From assembly GCA_950022295.1 (NCBI GenBank), contig OX465597.1, forward strand, positions 380,029,016 to 380,093,015: DNA of 64,000 bases, in the 5' to 3' direction. This document shows positions 1 through 10,734 of this stretch, one piece after another. The position numbers and the translations under genes are program-made. The notes beneath the pieces were generated by a model, which had not been told where the DNA came from, ran no database searches, and worked only from the letters and a program-made list of their open reading frames with translations. Origin of the DNA: Bromus sterilis (Eukaryota; Streptophyta; Magnoliopsida; Poales; Poaceae). Position 1 is the first letter of the stretch. The number at the start of each line of letters is the position of its first letter.

Positions 1-1013
1 GCAACAAGCATGGGGAGGTGGAACGGGAAGAACTTCAAAGGTTTCAACAAAGAGAGAGGTGTTTTTGTAACATGAAAGTTTCTACAACCAAACTTTCCTC
101 TCTCAAAATAATTTTCAGTTGTATCATGAACAACATCAAGAATATAACTATCATTTAAATCATGTTTTTCATGACCTACAACCACACGTGTATTGTTTTC
201 AACACGGTTTTTAGGATGATAAGATAAATGCAACCCATCACATTGAGCCTCAATAAGAGCACAGTTCTCCGGAATATGAGTTGGAGATTTCAAAAGGATA
301 ATAGGAAAATTAAGTGTGGGTGCAATAGCAACAATTTCATGCTTGAAATAAGGAATTATGGAGAGTTCATTTTTGTCAGCATCATCCATAGTGGCATCTT
401 GGCCATCAACAAAGCAAGTATCAAAATTTTCAGAAAGGGAAGTATCAAGTGAGTCCTCGAAATCATGGGATTCCTCCTCAAAGCAATCATTGGCCTCTTC
501 CTTGGCAGCAAACATTTTATTTTTAAAATCCTCAATATAAGAATTGGAAGTATAATTCTCGAAACAATAAGCAAGAATTGCAAAGTTTTCAGACTCGAAA
601 ATAGTATCGTGATACTTATCAATCAAAGAAGCAATCTCATAGGCACCTTTAAAAGCAACAAACTCTTCAATCTTTTCAACATCAAAGTAATAATAAATAC
701 CTTTAGCATAAGAAGATAAGATCTCATTTTCATTAAACTCACATTGAAAAGGGAGGTGTTTATGATCTATATTAGAACAGCAAGTAAAATCATAAATGTG
801 GCACAAAAGTTTAGCATGGCAATACGAAACATGTATTTGATCCCATAAGTGTTTCCCTTTCTGAGATAGGCGGTGCCGCGTATAATGAGCATGCTCATCC
901 AATGATTTGCCCTCAACCAAGTCGGTTGGGTTTTTAGCGCGAGCACAAATTGATCGAAGATGATCCAAGTGAAACATGTCCATTCTACCATATTTGGGTG
1001 GTTCAACACCCAT
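1..1013 (-). CDS. Long open frame of element C, not gag or pol (partial, runs off left edge)
   Basis: Read on the minus strand, an ATG at 1013 opens a frame with no stop down to base 1, about 337 codons. It starts 148 bp downstream of the primer-binding site, where gag normally sits. I see no gag helix pattern, no CCHC knuckle, no protease DTG/DGG motif and no RT or integrase motif. The product begins with a basic His/Lys-rich part (residues 1-100, several His and Cys including a YDFTCC stretch). A mixed helical part follows, then a strongly acidic Asp/Glu-rich segment (about residues 170-225). The codons read cleanly, which argues for recent selection or recent insertion. Its role is unknown. 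It is inferred to be an accessory or captured ORF of a non-autonomous element that depends on another element for reverse transcription. Confidence 0.6.
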   Translation of the reverse strand, partial: MGVEPPKYGRMDMFHLDHLRSICARAKNPTDLVEGKSLDEHAHYTRHRLSQKGKHLWDQIHVSYCHAKLLCHIYDFTCCSNIDHKHLPFQCEFNENEILSSYAKGIYYYFDVEKIEEFVAFKGAYEIASLIDKYHDTIFESENFAILAYCFENYTSNSYIEDFKNKMFAAKEEANDCFEEESHDFEDSLDTSLSENFDTCFVDGQDATMDDADKNELSIIPYFKHEIVAIAPTLNFPIILLKSPTHIPENCALIEAQCDGLHLSYHPKNRVENNTRVVVGHEKHDLNDSYILDVVHDTTENYFERGKFGCRNFHVTKTPLSLLKPLKFFPFHLPMLV

Positions 1014-1160
1014 GGTAAAGATAGCATCAGCAAGCAAGGTAACAGGTATTTTTGATATTTTTGATAAAAGACACAAAAGTAAAAACGGATCGGTAAACTA
1101 ACAAGACTAAAAAACAAAGGTAAAGGGTAGTGTGCAACTCCCCTATCTTAGCACTCGAAG

Positions 1161-1178
1161 TCCCCGGCAACGGCGCCA
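1161..1178 (-). other. Primer-binding site of element C (tRNA-Asp type)
   Basis: On the minus strand this reads TGGCGCCGTTGCCGGGGA, complementary to the 3' end of plant tRNA-Asp. It lies 13 bp inside the LTR edge, as expected for a Ty3/Gypsy element. It fixes the orientation of the element as minus. Confidence 0.85.
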
Positions 1179-1432
1179 GAAATACTCTTGCTAATTGGCT
1201 TCTCGCCCTTCGTTGGTTACCCCAAGTGAAGGTTTGAGATGCAGTGCAGCAGCAGTTTTCCCTCGGTAAAGATACCAAGGTTTCTCTCCAGTAGGACTCC
1301 AGAGATGATAAGTAGGTGTCAGCGGCGCAACTGACGCGGACCTGCACACAGACACAGATAACTTTGTTCCCAACGAAGTTCAGAGAGGTTGTCAATCTCT
1401 CCGGTCTTGTTGTTCACAAATGATAAAACGCA

Positions 1433-2704
1433 AGGGATAATGATAGCAACTTGAAAGTAAATATAGCTTGGAATCAGTAATGAGGATATGGACCGGGATA
1501 CGTGATGTTCACTAGTGATTTCTCTCTCCCAAAAGACGATAAAACTGCTATGCGAGGTAAACAAATTACAGAAGGGCAATTGAGAGGATTATGAACGCAC
1601 CGCAATGCTAACTATGCTACAAAAGAAAGGAAGAGGTTCAAAAGCACGGGCAGTACGCCAAAATAAGTAGACCGAAATCCATCTGCATCTACTACTAATC
1701 ATCCACCTTGAGATATCTATCCAGAACATCTCGCTGGTATTAAGTTGTGAGCCCCACCCAAAGTGTAAACCCAAAGCAACAGACAACTGCATTAAAAAGA
1801 ACTTTGCGCAAAGTAAACAATCCTTGTAACCGCGGTTACAAGCACCGTTGTTTTCCCCCTTGTGGCAACATCACATCCCCTAGACTCATGTTTCTGTCAC
1901 TCAAGCGTGTCATCGGGGGGCATGAACCCACAATCTAGCACAACGCTCCCTCTTGGAGTCACTACCTACTACTTGGCCAAAGCAATAAACAGCAACGGAG
2001 AACATGCAAGAATTACATAGGAACAAAAATATAAAAGATAAAAAACAAATATATTACTCTATCACAATCTGAACATAATCTCATAATCCATCAGATCCCT
2101 CCAAACTAAGCATAGCAACAGCAGAAATATTACAAAGGTGCCTCGATCATGTAGGGCAGCTCACGAGGTCTAAACAATGAAGATCAAAGAGGGGAGGAGA
2201 ACATCACATAGCTACTGATCACGGACCCATGGTCCAAGGAAAACTACTCACGAGACATCCGGGGAGCATCCATGGTGAAGAGGAGACTCCCGGAGGTCAA
2301 TCCTCCCTCCGACAGGGTGCCGGGAAGAGGTCTTCTGGTGCTCCCGATCTTGGAAGCGCGGCGGCGGCGGAACAGAGGCGAGTTCGCGGAATAGGGTTCT
2401 TCTCCTGGAGTTTTCCCGTGACGTAGATTAAATAGGCGAAGGGGGGCAGCCAGAGGTGGACCAGGGGCCCCAGGCACCCCCTGGCGAGGACAGGGGTGGG
2501 GCCGCGCCGGGTGGCCGCCTGGGCCCCCCTGGCTCCCCTCTGGCCCCTCCCGGGCTCTTCTCGAAGCTTCTGTCACGCTGATTTTTTAGCTGAATTTTCC
2601 TGAATGTTTCTGGCACTTTTTATATGGGGGAAAACTGAAATAGAAAAACAACAGAAAACAGGAACTGGCACTGGGGTGCACTGAGTTAATAGGTTAGTCC
2701 AAAT
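1433..2704. repeat. Tandem duplication inside LTR of element C, unit 1
   Basis: This unit starts at AGGGATAATGATAGCAA and ends at GTTAGTCCAAAT. The same order of sequence repeats directly in 2705-3975 with only scattered differences. The junction joins a point near the LTR outer end to a point about 240 bp from its inner end. Confidence 0.75.
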
Positions 2705-3975
2705 AGGGATAATGATAGCAAGTAAAAGCAGTAAAGTAAAGATAGCGTGGAAACAGTAATAGGGATATGGACCGGGATACGTGATGTTCACTAGTGATGT
2801 CTCTCTCCCAAAAGACGATAAAGCTGCTATGCGAGGTAAACAAATTACAGAAGGGCAATTGACAGGATTATGAACGCACCGCAATGCTAACTATGCTACA
2901 AAAGAAAGGAAGAGGTTCAAAAGAACGGGCAGTACGCCAAAATAAGTAGACCAAAATCCATCTGCATCTACTACTAATCATCCACCTTGAGATATCTATC
3001 CAGAACATCTCGCTGGTATTAAGTTGCGAGCCCCACCCAAAGTGTAAACCCAAAGCAACAGACAACTGCATTAAAAAGAACTTTGCGTAAAGTAAACAAT
3101 CCTTGTAACCGCGGTTACAAGCACCGTTGTTTTCCCCCTTGTGGCAACAGCACATCCCCTAGACTCATGTTTCTGTCACTCAAGCGTGTCATCGGGGGGC
3201 ATGAACCCACAATCTAGCACAACGCTCCCTCTTGGAGTAACTGCCGACTACTTGGCCAAAGCAATAAACAACAATGGAGAACATGCAAGAATTACTTAGG
3301 AACAAAAATATAAGAGATAAAAACCAAATATATTACTCTATCACAATCTGAACATAATCTCATAATCCATCAGATCCCTCCAAACTCAGCATAGCAACAG
3401 CAGAAATATTACAAAGGTGCCTCGATCATGTAGGGAAGCTCACGAGGTCTAAACAATGAAGATCAAAGAGGGGAGGAGAACATCACATAGCTACTGATCA
3501 CGGAGCCATGGTCCAAGGAAAACTACTCACGAGACATCCGAGGAGCATCCATTGTGGAGAGGAGACTCCCGGAGGTCAATCCTCCCTCCGGAAGGGTGCC
3601 GGGAAGAGGTCTTCTGGTGCTCCCGATCTTGGAAGCGCGGCGGTGGCGGAACAGAGGCGAGTTCACGGAATAGGGTTCTTCTCCTGAAGTTTTCCCGTGA
3701 TGTAGATTAAATAGGCGAAGGGGGGCAGCCAGAGGTGGACCAGGGGCCCCAGGCGCCCCCCTGGCGCGGCCAGGGGTGGGGCCGCGCCGGGTGGCCGCCT
3801 GGCTCCCCTCTGGCCCCTCCCGGTGTCTTCTCGAAGCTTCCGTCACGCTGATTTTTTTATCTGAATTTTCCCGAATTTTTCTGGCACTTTTTATATGGGG
3901 GAAAACTGAAATAGAAAAACAGCAGAAAACAGGAACTGGCACTGGGGTGCACTGAGTTAATAGGTTAGTCCAAAT
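2705..3975. repeat. Tandem duplication inside LTR of element C, unit 2
   Basis: Second copy of the 1.27-kb unit. It resembles unit 1 throughout, with a few percent differences by eye, and then continues into the normal LTR terminus ending at 4073. Confidence 0.75.
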
Positions 3976-4230
3976 ATGATCAAAAGTGTATGAAAGTGTA
4001 TCTAGATCATAGCAATATCACACAAAACATGCATGGAGCAAGCAGAAATTATAGATACGTTTTGGACGTATCACCAGGTCCCTTTTCCTTGCAGCAACAA
4101 CGTCGCCGGCGTCAAGTGCGTGAGGCCATCCTCGCCGCAATGTCTCGCTGTCGACAGGTTCGGGCTCGTCTGAATGTTTCTTCGTGTGGTCTTTGTTTTC
4201 TTTGTTGCGACGTCTGTTTGTTCAGAGAGC

Positions 4231-4310
4231 TTTTCCTAGCGCAGTGGCAAGGGGTTGTGGAGACGAGAAGCGTGGCGTGGGTTCGACTCCCAGCCGGCGT
4301 GCCCTCCTTT
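4231..4310 (+). ncRNA. tRNA-like Pol III promoter block (possible SINE head)
   Basis: TAGCGCAGTGG at 4237-4247 fits the internal A box and GGTTCGACTCC at 4280-4290 is a perfect B box, 33 bp apart as in tRNA genes. A TGGG/CCCA stem flanks the T-loop-like TTCGACT. The rest does not fold into a full cloverleaf, so a tRNA-derived SINE head inside the LTR is likelier than a tRNA gene. T-rich sequence follows at 4309-4321. Confidence 0.45.
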
Positions 4311-5332
4311 TTCATTTTGTTTCGCTGGCTGACACCCAGGGCCCACGGGTCAGTGGGCTAGGCCACTAGGTGGACTGGGAAGAGCTGGTGGCTGGGCTGC
4401 GCAGTGGGCTGAGCCCACTGGCTGATTTGGAGTGGGCCAGATTGCCCGAAACCAGCCCAGAAGGGGTTCCCCCCCCCTTTTCTTTTTCTTTCTTTTTCTG
4501 TTTGAATTTGAATCTGATTTCAAATTCAAATTCCCCCCTGGTTTGCATGTTTAAGTGGCCCCCTTAACATTTTGGACATCCCATATATGATTTTGGGGTA
4601 GCTTGAGCCACTGATCGCAATGGTGATGCTCATTTTGCATGTTGCCCCCTCTACTTTTGCAGTGGTGGAAATTATGCAAATAGGCCCCTCTTTTCTTTTG
4701 ATTTTGCCAAGTGATATCCCAAATTTAAATATGGCATATCATATACGATTTTGGGGTGGAATAATGCAGGAATTCCAATGGTGATGTCCATGTGATGTTT
4801 TGTGCAACTCAAGTGGACATGGTGTGAAACACCTAACCATATCAAACCTGCTTTTCATGTCTTTGCCTTTTTTCAACTTCAGTGCATGTTGAGTCTTGGT
4901 CATCTGTTCAATTCCAAGTTCTTTTCATGTCATCTTCAAATCTTTGCATCATCAAACCAGCCCCTAGAATATTTTCATATGCAATGTGGCTGGGTTCCTT
5001 TCTTTTGTTGCACCTTTCCGGTGTCAAGTTCATCGACATCTCCCCGTCTCCGGAATCGATGGTTTACTTTCACGTTGTAATTATTTCAGTTATTTGCTTT
5101 GTTGATCATGTCATGTTGCCATGTTAATTACACCAAAAATTAAGGCTAAGACCGAAGCCATTCAACGTAAATAAATTGCATATGAAGTTGTTGATGTGTC
5201 GTCACCACCTTCATTTAAATCTGACTAGATAGGGTCACATCATGTCTATTAAACTTGATCATACCATCTTTGCCCATGCATTGCACCCATTGCTTACTTG
5301 TGTGCCTTTTCCTTGCCGGTACTTTACGTTAG

Positions 5333-5422
5333 CACCTGAGACTGCCGAGGAGACCTACGTGGAGGTTTCCGACACCGAGCCCGAGGACCCTGCTACGTCT
5401 GCTTCGACAACCGATTACCCAG
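5333..5422 (+). other. Acidic exon-like segment 1 of the long LTR
   Basis: Preceded by a pyrimidine-rich stretch and AG, and ending in CCCAGGCAAGG, this 90-bp segment has an open frame rich in Glu, Asp and Pro (for example VEVSDTEPEDPATSAS). Segments in the same place occur in E (55562-55623) and F (52632-52711, minus). Whether it is spliced is unknown. Confidence 0.35.
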
Positions 5423-6622
5423 GCAAGGGGAAGATTTATACCATTACTTGATACCTTTCTACCTACCTGCCTAGCTGTAGTCTAGAACGTTTGTTTGATC
5501 CTATCCTGTTTGCTTATGCCACGTTCAAAAACCAAACAGCCATGTTCCCCACACCCCCTCAAAACTTTGTATTGCTAAGTTACCGCTTCTTAGCCATTTC
5601 TTAGTATGAGTAGGAAAAACTTGCTGCTTAACCTATGCTATGGTTGGGTTATCATGTTATTAAAGAATTTGGTTGATATTTATTATTATTATGATGTTAA
5701 TTTATACTTGACAAAATATGGGAGACCAGGTTGTTCTTGCCAGGTGTTTTGTTCCATTTGAGTCACCTGGGTCCCGAGTTCCGGGTATTGTGTTTCTTGA
5801 AGAGCGTGCCTAATCGTGTGTGGGATTCTATGGGGTCTCCTTGTCTTACCTACCTAGCTCCAAACAGTTCTAGTGGTGGCCCGAACTGATTTACTATTTG
5901 CAAACGTGTGTGTGCTGGTGGTACCCCAGTTGTTTACAACCACCTTGGGCCAAGAGGACTTGTTCCTTGGCTGGCCCACCTTGACCGGCTAAGGAGCCGG
6001 TCTCATATGAGATTAACCGGCAATCCAAACCTGGAGTCATATGGTAGAGACCGTTTCGAGAGCGCGACCGGCTTTTGAGTTAGGTGTCGACTCACCGGGG
6101 GCCACCCGGAGTTGTGCGTTGTTAGTTAGAGGGACTCTGACGTTCCGGAGTTTCAGGCGCTTACCTAGCCAAGTGAAAACCGGGCGTACATGCGAAGCCT
6201 ATGATGGTCAGTTGGTACACCCCTGCAGGGTTAAATCTTTTCGAAAAGCCGTGTCCGCGGTTATGGATGACTTGAGACCTACTCCTTGTTTATAGAATAA
6301 CATCAAACTGGATTGTAATTAAAACTTGCATACTGTGTGAGTGCCTTGGCTTCTTTTCTTCGTCCAGAGGGACCGAGATAAGAACAAGGTTGTGTTATGT
6401 TTGTCGTAAGTAGGTGGATAGCAGACTTATGACACGATGTCACGTGCTTTCTTGGATCTTACCTCTACTCTAATAGAACGATAGCCACCATATATGCTAG
6501 TGCGACTGCAACCTTTACTTTTACCTTGTCTTACCGTAGGGAGTTAGTTATCCTGTAATGATATAATCTCACCCCATGTTTACTTTTGTGCTTTTACCGT
6601 TTTGCCTGATCGGCCGCTGCAG

Positions 6623-6708
6623 TTGACTACTACCTCGAGCCGAGCACCGGACGTTACTTCGTGGAGGTGCCCCCGGAGGACGATGATGAGGATGACTTCG
6701 CTCAGTAG
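6623..6708 (+). other. Acidic exon-like segment 2 of the long LTR
   Basis: After GCCGCTGCAG an open frame encodes a short acidic C-terminus (VEVPPEDDDEDDFAQ, then TAG). The counterparts in E (56806-56860) and F (50950-51026) also end in an acidic tail and stop shortly after an AG. Confidence 0.35.
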
Positions 6709-7061
6709 ATCCTATAGTTGGGTTCCGACGATCCGTGGGTGGACTTACTTATGTGTAGCCCTCTCTAGGGCCATTTGGATTTTGACCTTACTCGGTCGTG
6801 ATTGTCTTCCGCTTGTTGCATGATGTACTGTTGGGTATTTAGACCTATGAGATGATGTAATAAATACCAGCGGCGATGTATGCCCTGGACTCTATATATT
6901 TATGTCTTAGTTTAAAGTTCGTTGTTCTTATATCTGTTGTCGAGAATCCGGCAGCGACACGAGTGCGAGTGTCGTGAGTCAGTGACCTTTTATGCGCTAC
7001 TAACTCGAGCGGGACGCGAAAGCGACTAACTTGAGTTAGCACCGCATCGGGGGCCTTACAG

Positions 7062-7174
7062 TAGGTTAGTCCAAATATGATCAAAAGTGTATGAAAGTGT
7101 ATCTAGATCATAGCAATATCACACAAAACATGCATGGAACGAGCAGAAATTAACGATACATGTGGGACGTATCA
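7062..7174 (-). repeat. Outer terminal fragment of an older LTR
   Basis: The sequence matches the last 111 bp of the LTRs of C (GGTTAGTCCAAATATGATC to GGACGTATCA at 7174). It is more diverged and is cut on its left by the long LTR ending at 7061. It is inferred to be the outermost, oldest layer of the left nest. Confidence 0.7.
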
Positions 7175-7788
7175 CTCGCACGCCACGCTAAGAGGTCTAT
7201 GCCGTAGATGTGTGCTTCCTTGTCATGCCAACAAATCGGTTGCGCCTATGAATGTGCCTCGACGATGACGTGCGAACGCTGGACTAATCGCACCGCCTAC
7301 GGCGATGCAGGAACGGCGCGCCTCGCGTGGGATCTAAGCGCCATTTAGGTAGATTCTAAGGATTCCCTGCGGATCATGACCGACTGTTGTCGGGTGTTCT
7401 CCTATTGAGCACGGTGGGGCGCAATGCGGACAACCATCTCCTCCACCGACCCGATTGGGACGAGATCTCAGTCCATAGATTGGGTGAAGGAGGACTCGGA
7501 TCCGCTAACCTCCATGCCGGAGAGGCCGGAGATCACCCAGAAGGGAGTTTGAGGGAAGAGTGTGGTGTAGAGTGGTTAGGGTTTAGTCCCGGGAGCGGAT
7601 CGGGGTGAATATACGTGGAGTCAAAGTAGGCTAGGTGGGTCGGATCCGACGTGACAGGCGCACTCGAGCGCGCCCGGGCCTCCCCAAGTTCGCTCCAGAT
7701 TCCGGCTGGATATGAGGAGTGCCCGTTAGTTCAGGCGTATATGACCGGTACGAAGCGTCGGTATGGGTTACGCCATTGCTATTGGGGC
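7175..7788. other. Low-copy-looking spacer; small GC-rich gene-like relic
   Basis: No LTR-type repeat is visible. On the minus strand, 7400-7610 looks like a plant 5' leader (CCCTAACC-type motifs) followed by a 16-codon frame (MEVSGSESSFTQ...) ending in a stop. It may be a fragment of a gene or of a DNA transposon leader. The last five bases GGGGC (7784-7788) are the TSD of element B; the ancestral sequence resumes at 20940. Confidence 0.3.
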
Positions 7789-9088
7789 TGATATGGTGAG
7801 GATCTATCACTCCTCGTTGGTTACCCCAAGTGGAAGATGATATGTAGCGTAGCAGAAAATTTCCCTCGGTAAAGATACCAAGGTTATCGAACCAGTAGGA
7901 CTCCAAGAGATACAAGAAGGTTTCACGGCGCTTGACGTGGACCTACACACAGCAAAAATAACTTTGCTCCCAACGAGTATAGAGGAGTTGTCAATTTCTC
8001 CGGCCTTGTTGTTTACAAAGGATCAACGCAAGAGATAATAATAGTGGCAACTAAAAGTAAACTAAGGATGTAAACAGTAATGTGAAGATGGACCTTGGTC
8101 CCGTGATTTTCACTAGTGATGTCTCTCTCCCAAAAGACGATAAAAGTGCTAGCGAGGTAAACAAATCACAGCTGGGCAATTGACAGAATTATGAAGGCAC
8201 CGCAATGCTAACTATGCTGCAAAGAAAGGAAGGGCTCAAAAGCAATGGGCAGTATGCCAAGGTAAGTAGACCGAAATCCAACTTCATCTACTACGAATCA
8301 TCCACCTTGAGATATCTATCCAGAAAATCTCGCTGGTATTAAGTTGTGAATCCCACCCAAAGTGTAAACTCAAAGCAACAGACAACTGCATTAAAAGAAC
8401 TTTGTGTAAAGTAAACAATCCTTGCACCCACGGATACAAGCACCGTTGTTTTATCCCTGGTGGCAACAGCACATCCCCTAGTCTCATGTTTCTGTCACTC
8501 AAGCTAGACATCAAGGGGCTGAACCCACAATCAAGCATAACGCTCCCTCTTGGAGTTGCAACAAATCACTTGTCCAAAGTAAAATACGGCAACGGAGAAC
8601 ATGCAAGAATTTACTCAAGAAAAAAATATAAAAGAGAAGAACCAAATATATTACTCATCAAAATATGAACATAGTCTCATAATCCATCAGATCCCAACAA
8701 ACTCAGCATAGCAACAGCAGAAAATTACAAAAGTGCCTCGATCATGTGAGGCGGCTCACGAGGTCTCGAAAGTGGAGGCACAAAGAGGGGAGAGGAACAT
8801 CACATAGCTACTGGTCACGGACCCATGGTCCAAGGGAAACTACTCACGGTATATACGGGAGGCGTCCATGGCTATGGATTGTCTCCCGGAGGGGGTTCCT
8901 CCTCCCGGCAGGGTGCCGGGGCAGGTTCTCCAGGCAGCCCGATCTAGAAACGGCGGCGGCGGCGGTATAGAGGCGAGATCGCGGAAAAGAGATCTCTATT
9001 AGGGGTTTCCACCCCGAGGGATAAATATAGGCCGAGGGGGTGTCGACGGGACCCATAGGGCAGCCAGGAGGCTACCGCGCCAGGGACC
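7789..9088 (-). repeat. 3' LTR of element B, inner part
   Basis: Aligns with 19355-20655 of the 5' LTR. It is interrupted at GGACC, which is duplicated on both sides of element A. Joined with 15310-15596 the LTR is 1587 bp, against 1580 bp for the other copy. Confidence 0.85.
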
Positions 9089-10706
9089 TAATACGTCCAA
9101 AACGTATCTATAATTTCTGCTTGCTCCATGCATGTTTTGTGTGATATTGCTATGATCTAGATACACTTTCATATACTTTTGATCATATTTGGACTAACCT
9201 ATTAACTCAGTGCACCCCAGTGCCAGTTCTTGTTTTCTGCTGTTTTTCTATTTTAGTTTTCCCCCATATAAAAAGTGCCAGAAAAATTCGGGAAAATTCA
9301 GATAAAAAATCAGCGTGAAGGAAGCTTCGCGAAGAGCCCGGGAGAGGCCAGAGGGGAGCCAGGGGGGCAGGCGGCCACCCGGCGCGGCCCCACCCCTGGC
9401 CGCGCCAGGGGGGCGCCTGGGGCCCCTGGTCCACCTATGGCTGCCCCCCTTCGCCTAGTTATTCTCCATCACGGGGAAACTCCGAAGACAGAACCCTATT
9501 TCGTAAACTCGCCTCTGTTCCGCCGCCGCCGCGCTTCCGAGATCGGGAGCACCATAAGACCTCTTCCCGGCACCCTGCAGGACGGAGGATTGACCTCCGG
9601 GAGTCTCCACTCCACCATGGATGCTCCCCGGACGTCTCGTGAGTAGTTTTCCTTGGACCATGGGTCCGTGATCAGTAGCTATGTGATGTTCTCCTCCCCT
9701 CTTTGATCTTCATTGTTTAGACCTCGTGAGTTGCCCTACATGATCGAGGCACCTTTGTAATATTTCTGCTGTTGCTATGCTGAGTTTGATGGGATCTGAT
9801 GGATTATGAGATTATGTTCAGATTGTGATAGAGTAATATATTTGGTTTTTATCTCTTATATTTTTGTTCCTAAGTAATTCTTGCACGTTCTCCGTTGCTT
9901 TTTATTGCTTTGGCCAAGTAGTAGGTAGTTACTCCAAGAGGGAACGTTGTGCTCGATTGTGGGTTCATGCCCCCCGATGACACGCTTGAGTGACAGAAAC
10001 ATGAGTCTAGGGGATATGTTGTTGCCACAAGGGGAAAAACAACGGTGCTTGTAACTGCGGTAAGGATTGTTTACTTTACGCAAAGTGCTTATTAATGCAG
10101 TTGTCTATTGCTTTGGGTTTACACTTTGTGTGGGGCTCGCAACTTAATACCAGCGAGATGTTCTGGATAGATATCTCAAGGTGGATGATTAGTAGTAGAT
10201 GCAGTTGGATTTCGGTCTACTTATTTTGGCGTACTGCCCGTGCTTTTGAGCCTCTTCCTTTCTTTTGTAGCATAGTTAGCATTGCGGTGCGTTCATAATC
10301 CTGTCAATTGCCCTTCTGTAATTTGTTTACCTCGCATAGCAGTTTTATCGTCTTTCGGGAGAGACATCACTAGTGAACATCACGTATCCCGGTCCATATC
10401 CTTATTACTGTTTCCACGCTATCTTTACTTTTCTGCTTTTTACTTTCAATTGATATCATTATCCCTTGTGTTTTACCCTTTGTGAACAACAAGACCGAAG
10501 ATATTGACAACCTCTCTGAACTTCGTTGGGAACAAAGTTATCTGTGTCTGTGTGCAGGTCCACGTCAGTCGCGCCGCTGACACCTACTTATCATCTCTGG
10601 AGTCCTACTGGATACAAAACTTGGTATCTTCACCGAGGGAAACTTGCTGTTGCGCTACATATCCACCTTCCACTTGGGGTAACCAACGAAGGGCGAGAAG
10701 CCATCA
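9089..10706 (+). repeat. 5' LTR of element A
   Basis: 1618 bp, starting TAATACGTCCAAAACG (first G changed to A) and ending CCATCA before the primer site. It matches the 3' LTR along its whole length with a few percent differences by eye. A short hairpin (GATACGT...ACGTATC) sits at the start in the family. Confidence 0.88.
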
Positions 10707-10716
10707 AGCGAATTTT

Positions 10717-10734
10717 TGGCGCCGTTGCCGGGGA
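10717..10734 (+). other. Primer-binding site of element A (tRNA-Asp type)
   Basis: TGGCGCCGTTGCCGGGGA, 10 bp after the LTR edge, identical to the sites of B and C. It is followed directly by protease-end sequence, which marks a large internal deletion. Confidence 0.87.

Larger units (their letters stand above)
1192..4073 (-). repeat. 5' LTR of element C, with internal tandem duplication
   Basis: The outer edge at 4073 is the canonical LTR start on the minus strand (TGATACGTCCAAAACGTATC). The inner edge at 1192 (TAATTGGCTTCTCG) corresponds to the LTR end next to the primer site, with the terminal A/G changed. Related LTRs in this window are about 1.6 kb, but this one is 2.88 kb because an internal 1.27-kb segment is present twice. 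The flanking bases CCAGG (4074-4078) would be one TSD copy; the other lies left of the window. Confidence 0.75.
4074..7061 (+). repeat. Long LTR fragment (LARD/Sukkula-like architecture), 5' end missing
   Basis: The 3' edge GGGGGCCTTACA at 7061 looks like an LTR terminus. The left end is cut by element C at 4074. There is a GC-rich part (4074-4470), an AT-rich spacer, two short acidic exon-like segments (5333-5422 and 6623-6708) and a 53-bp palindrome-rich block (6215-6267). All of these recur in elements E and F. No gag-pol is present. The family resembles large retrotransposon derivatives with LTRs of several kb; this assignment is from architecture only. Confidence 0.55.

Noticed and set aside
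2244..2616. Overlapping 60-140-aa frames in LTR GC-rich parts (also at 3523, 9275, 13876, 20380, 47021)
   Set aside because: They recur in every LTR copy, overlap on both strands, and are the GC-rich LTR interior rather than genes.
6215..6267. Palindrome-rich LTR block as a tRNA gene
   Set aside because: TTCGAA resembles a T-loop, but there is no acceptor stem, A box or proper spacing.
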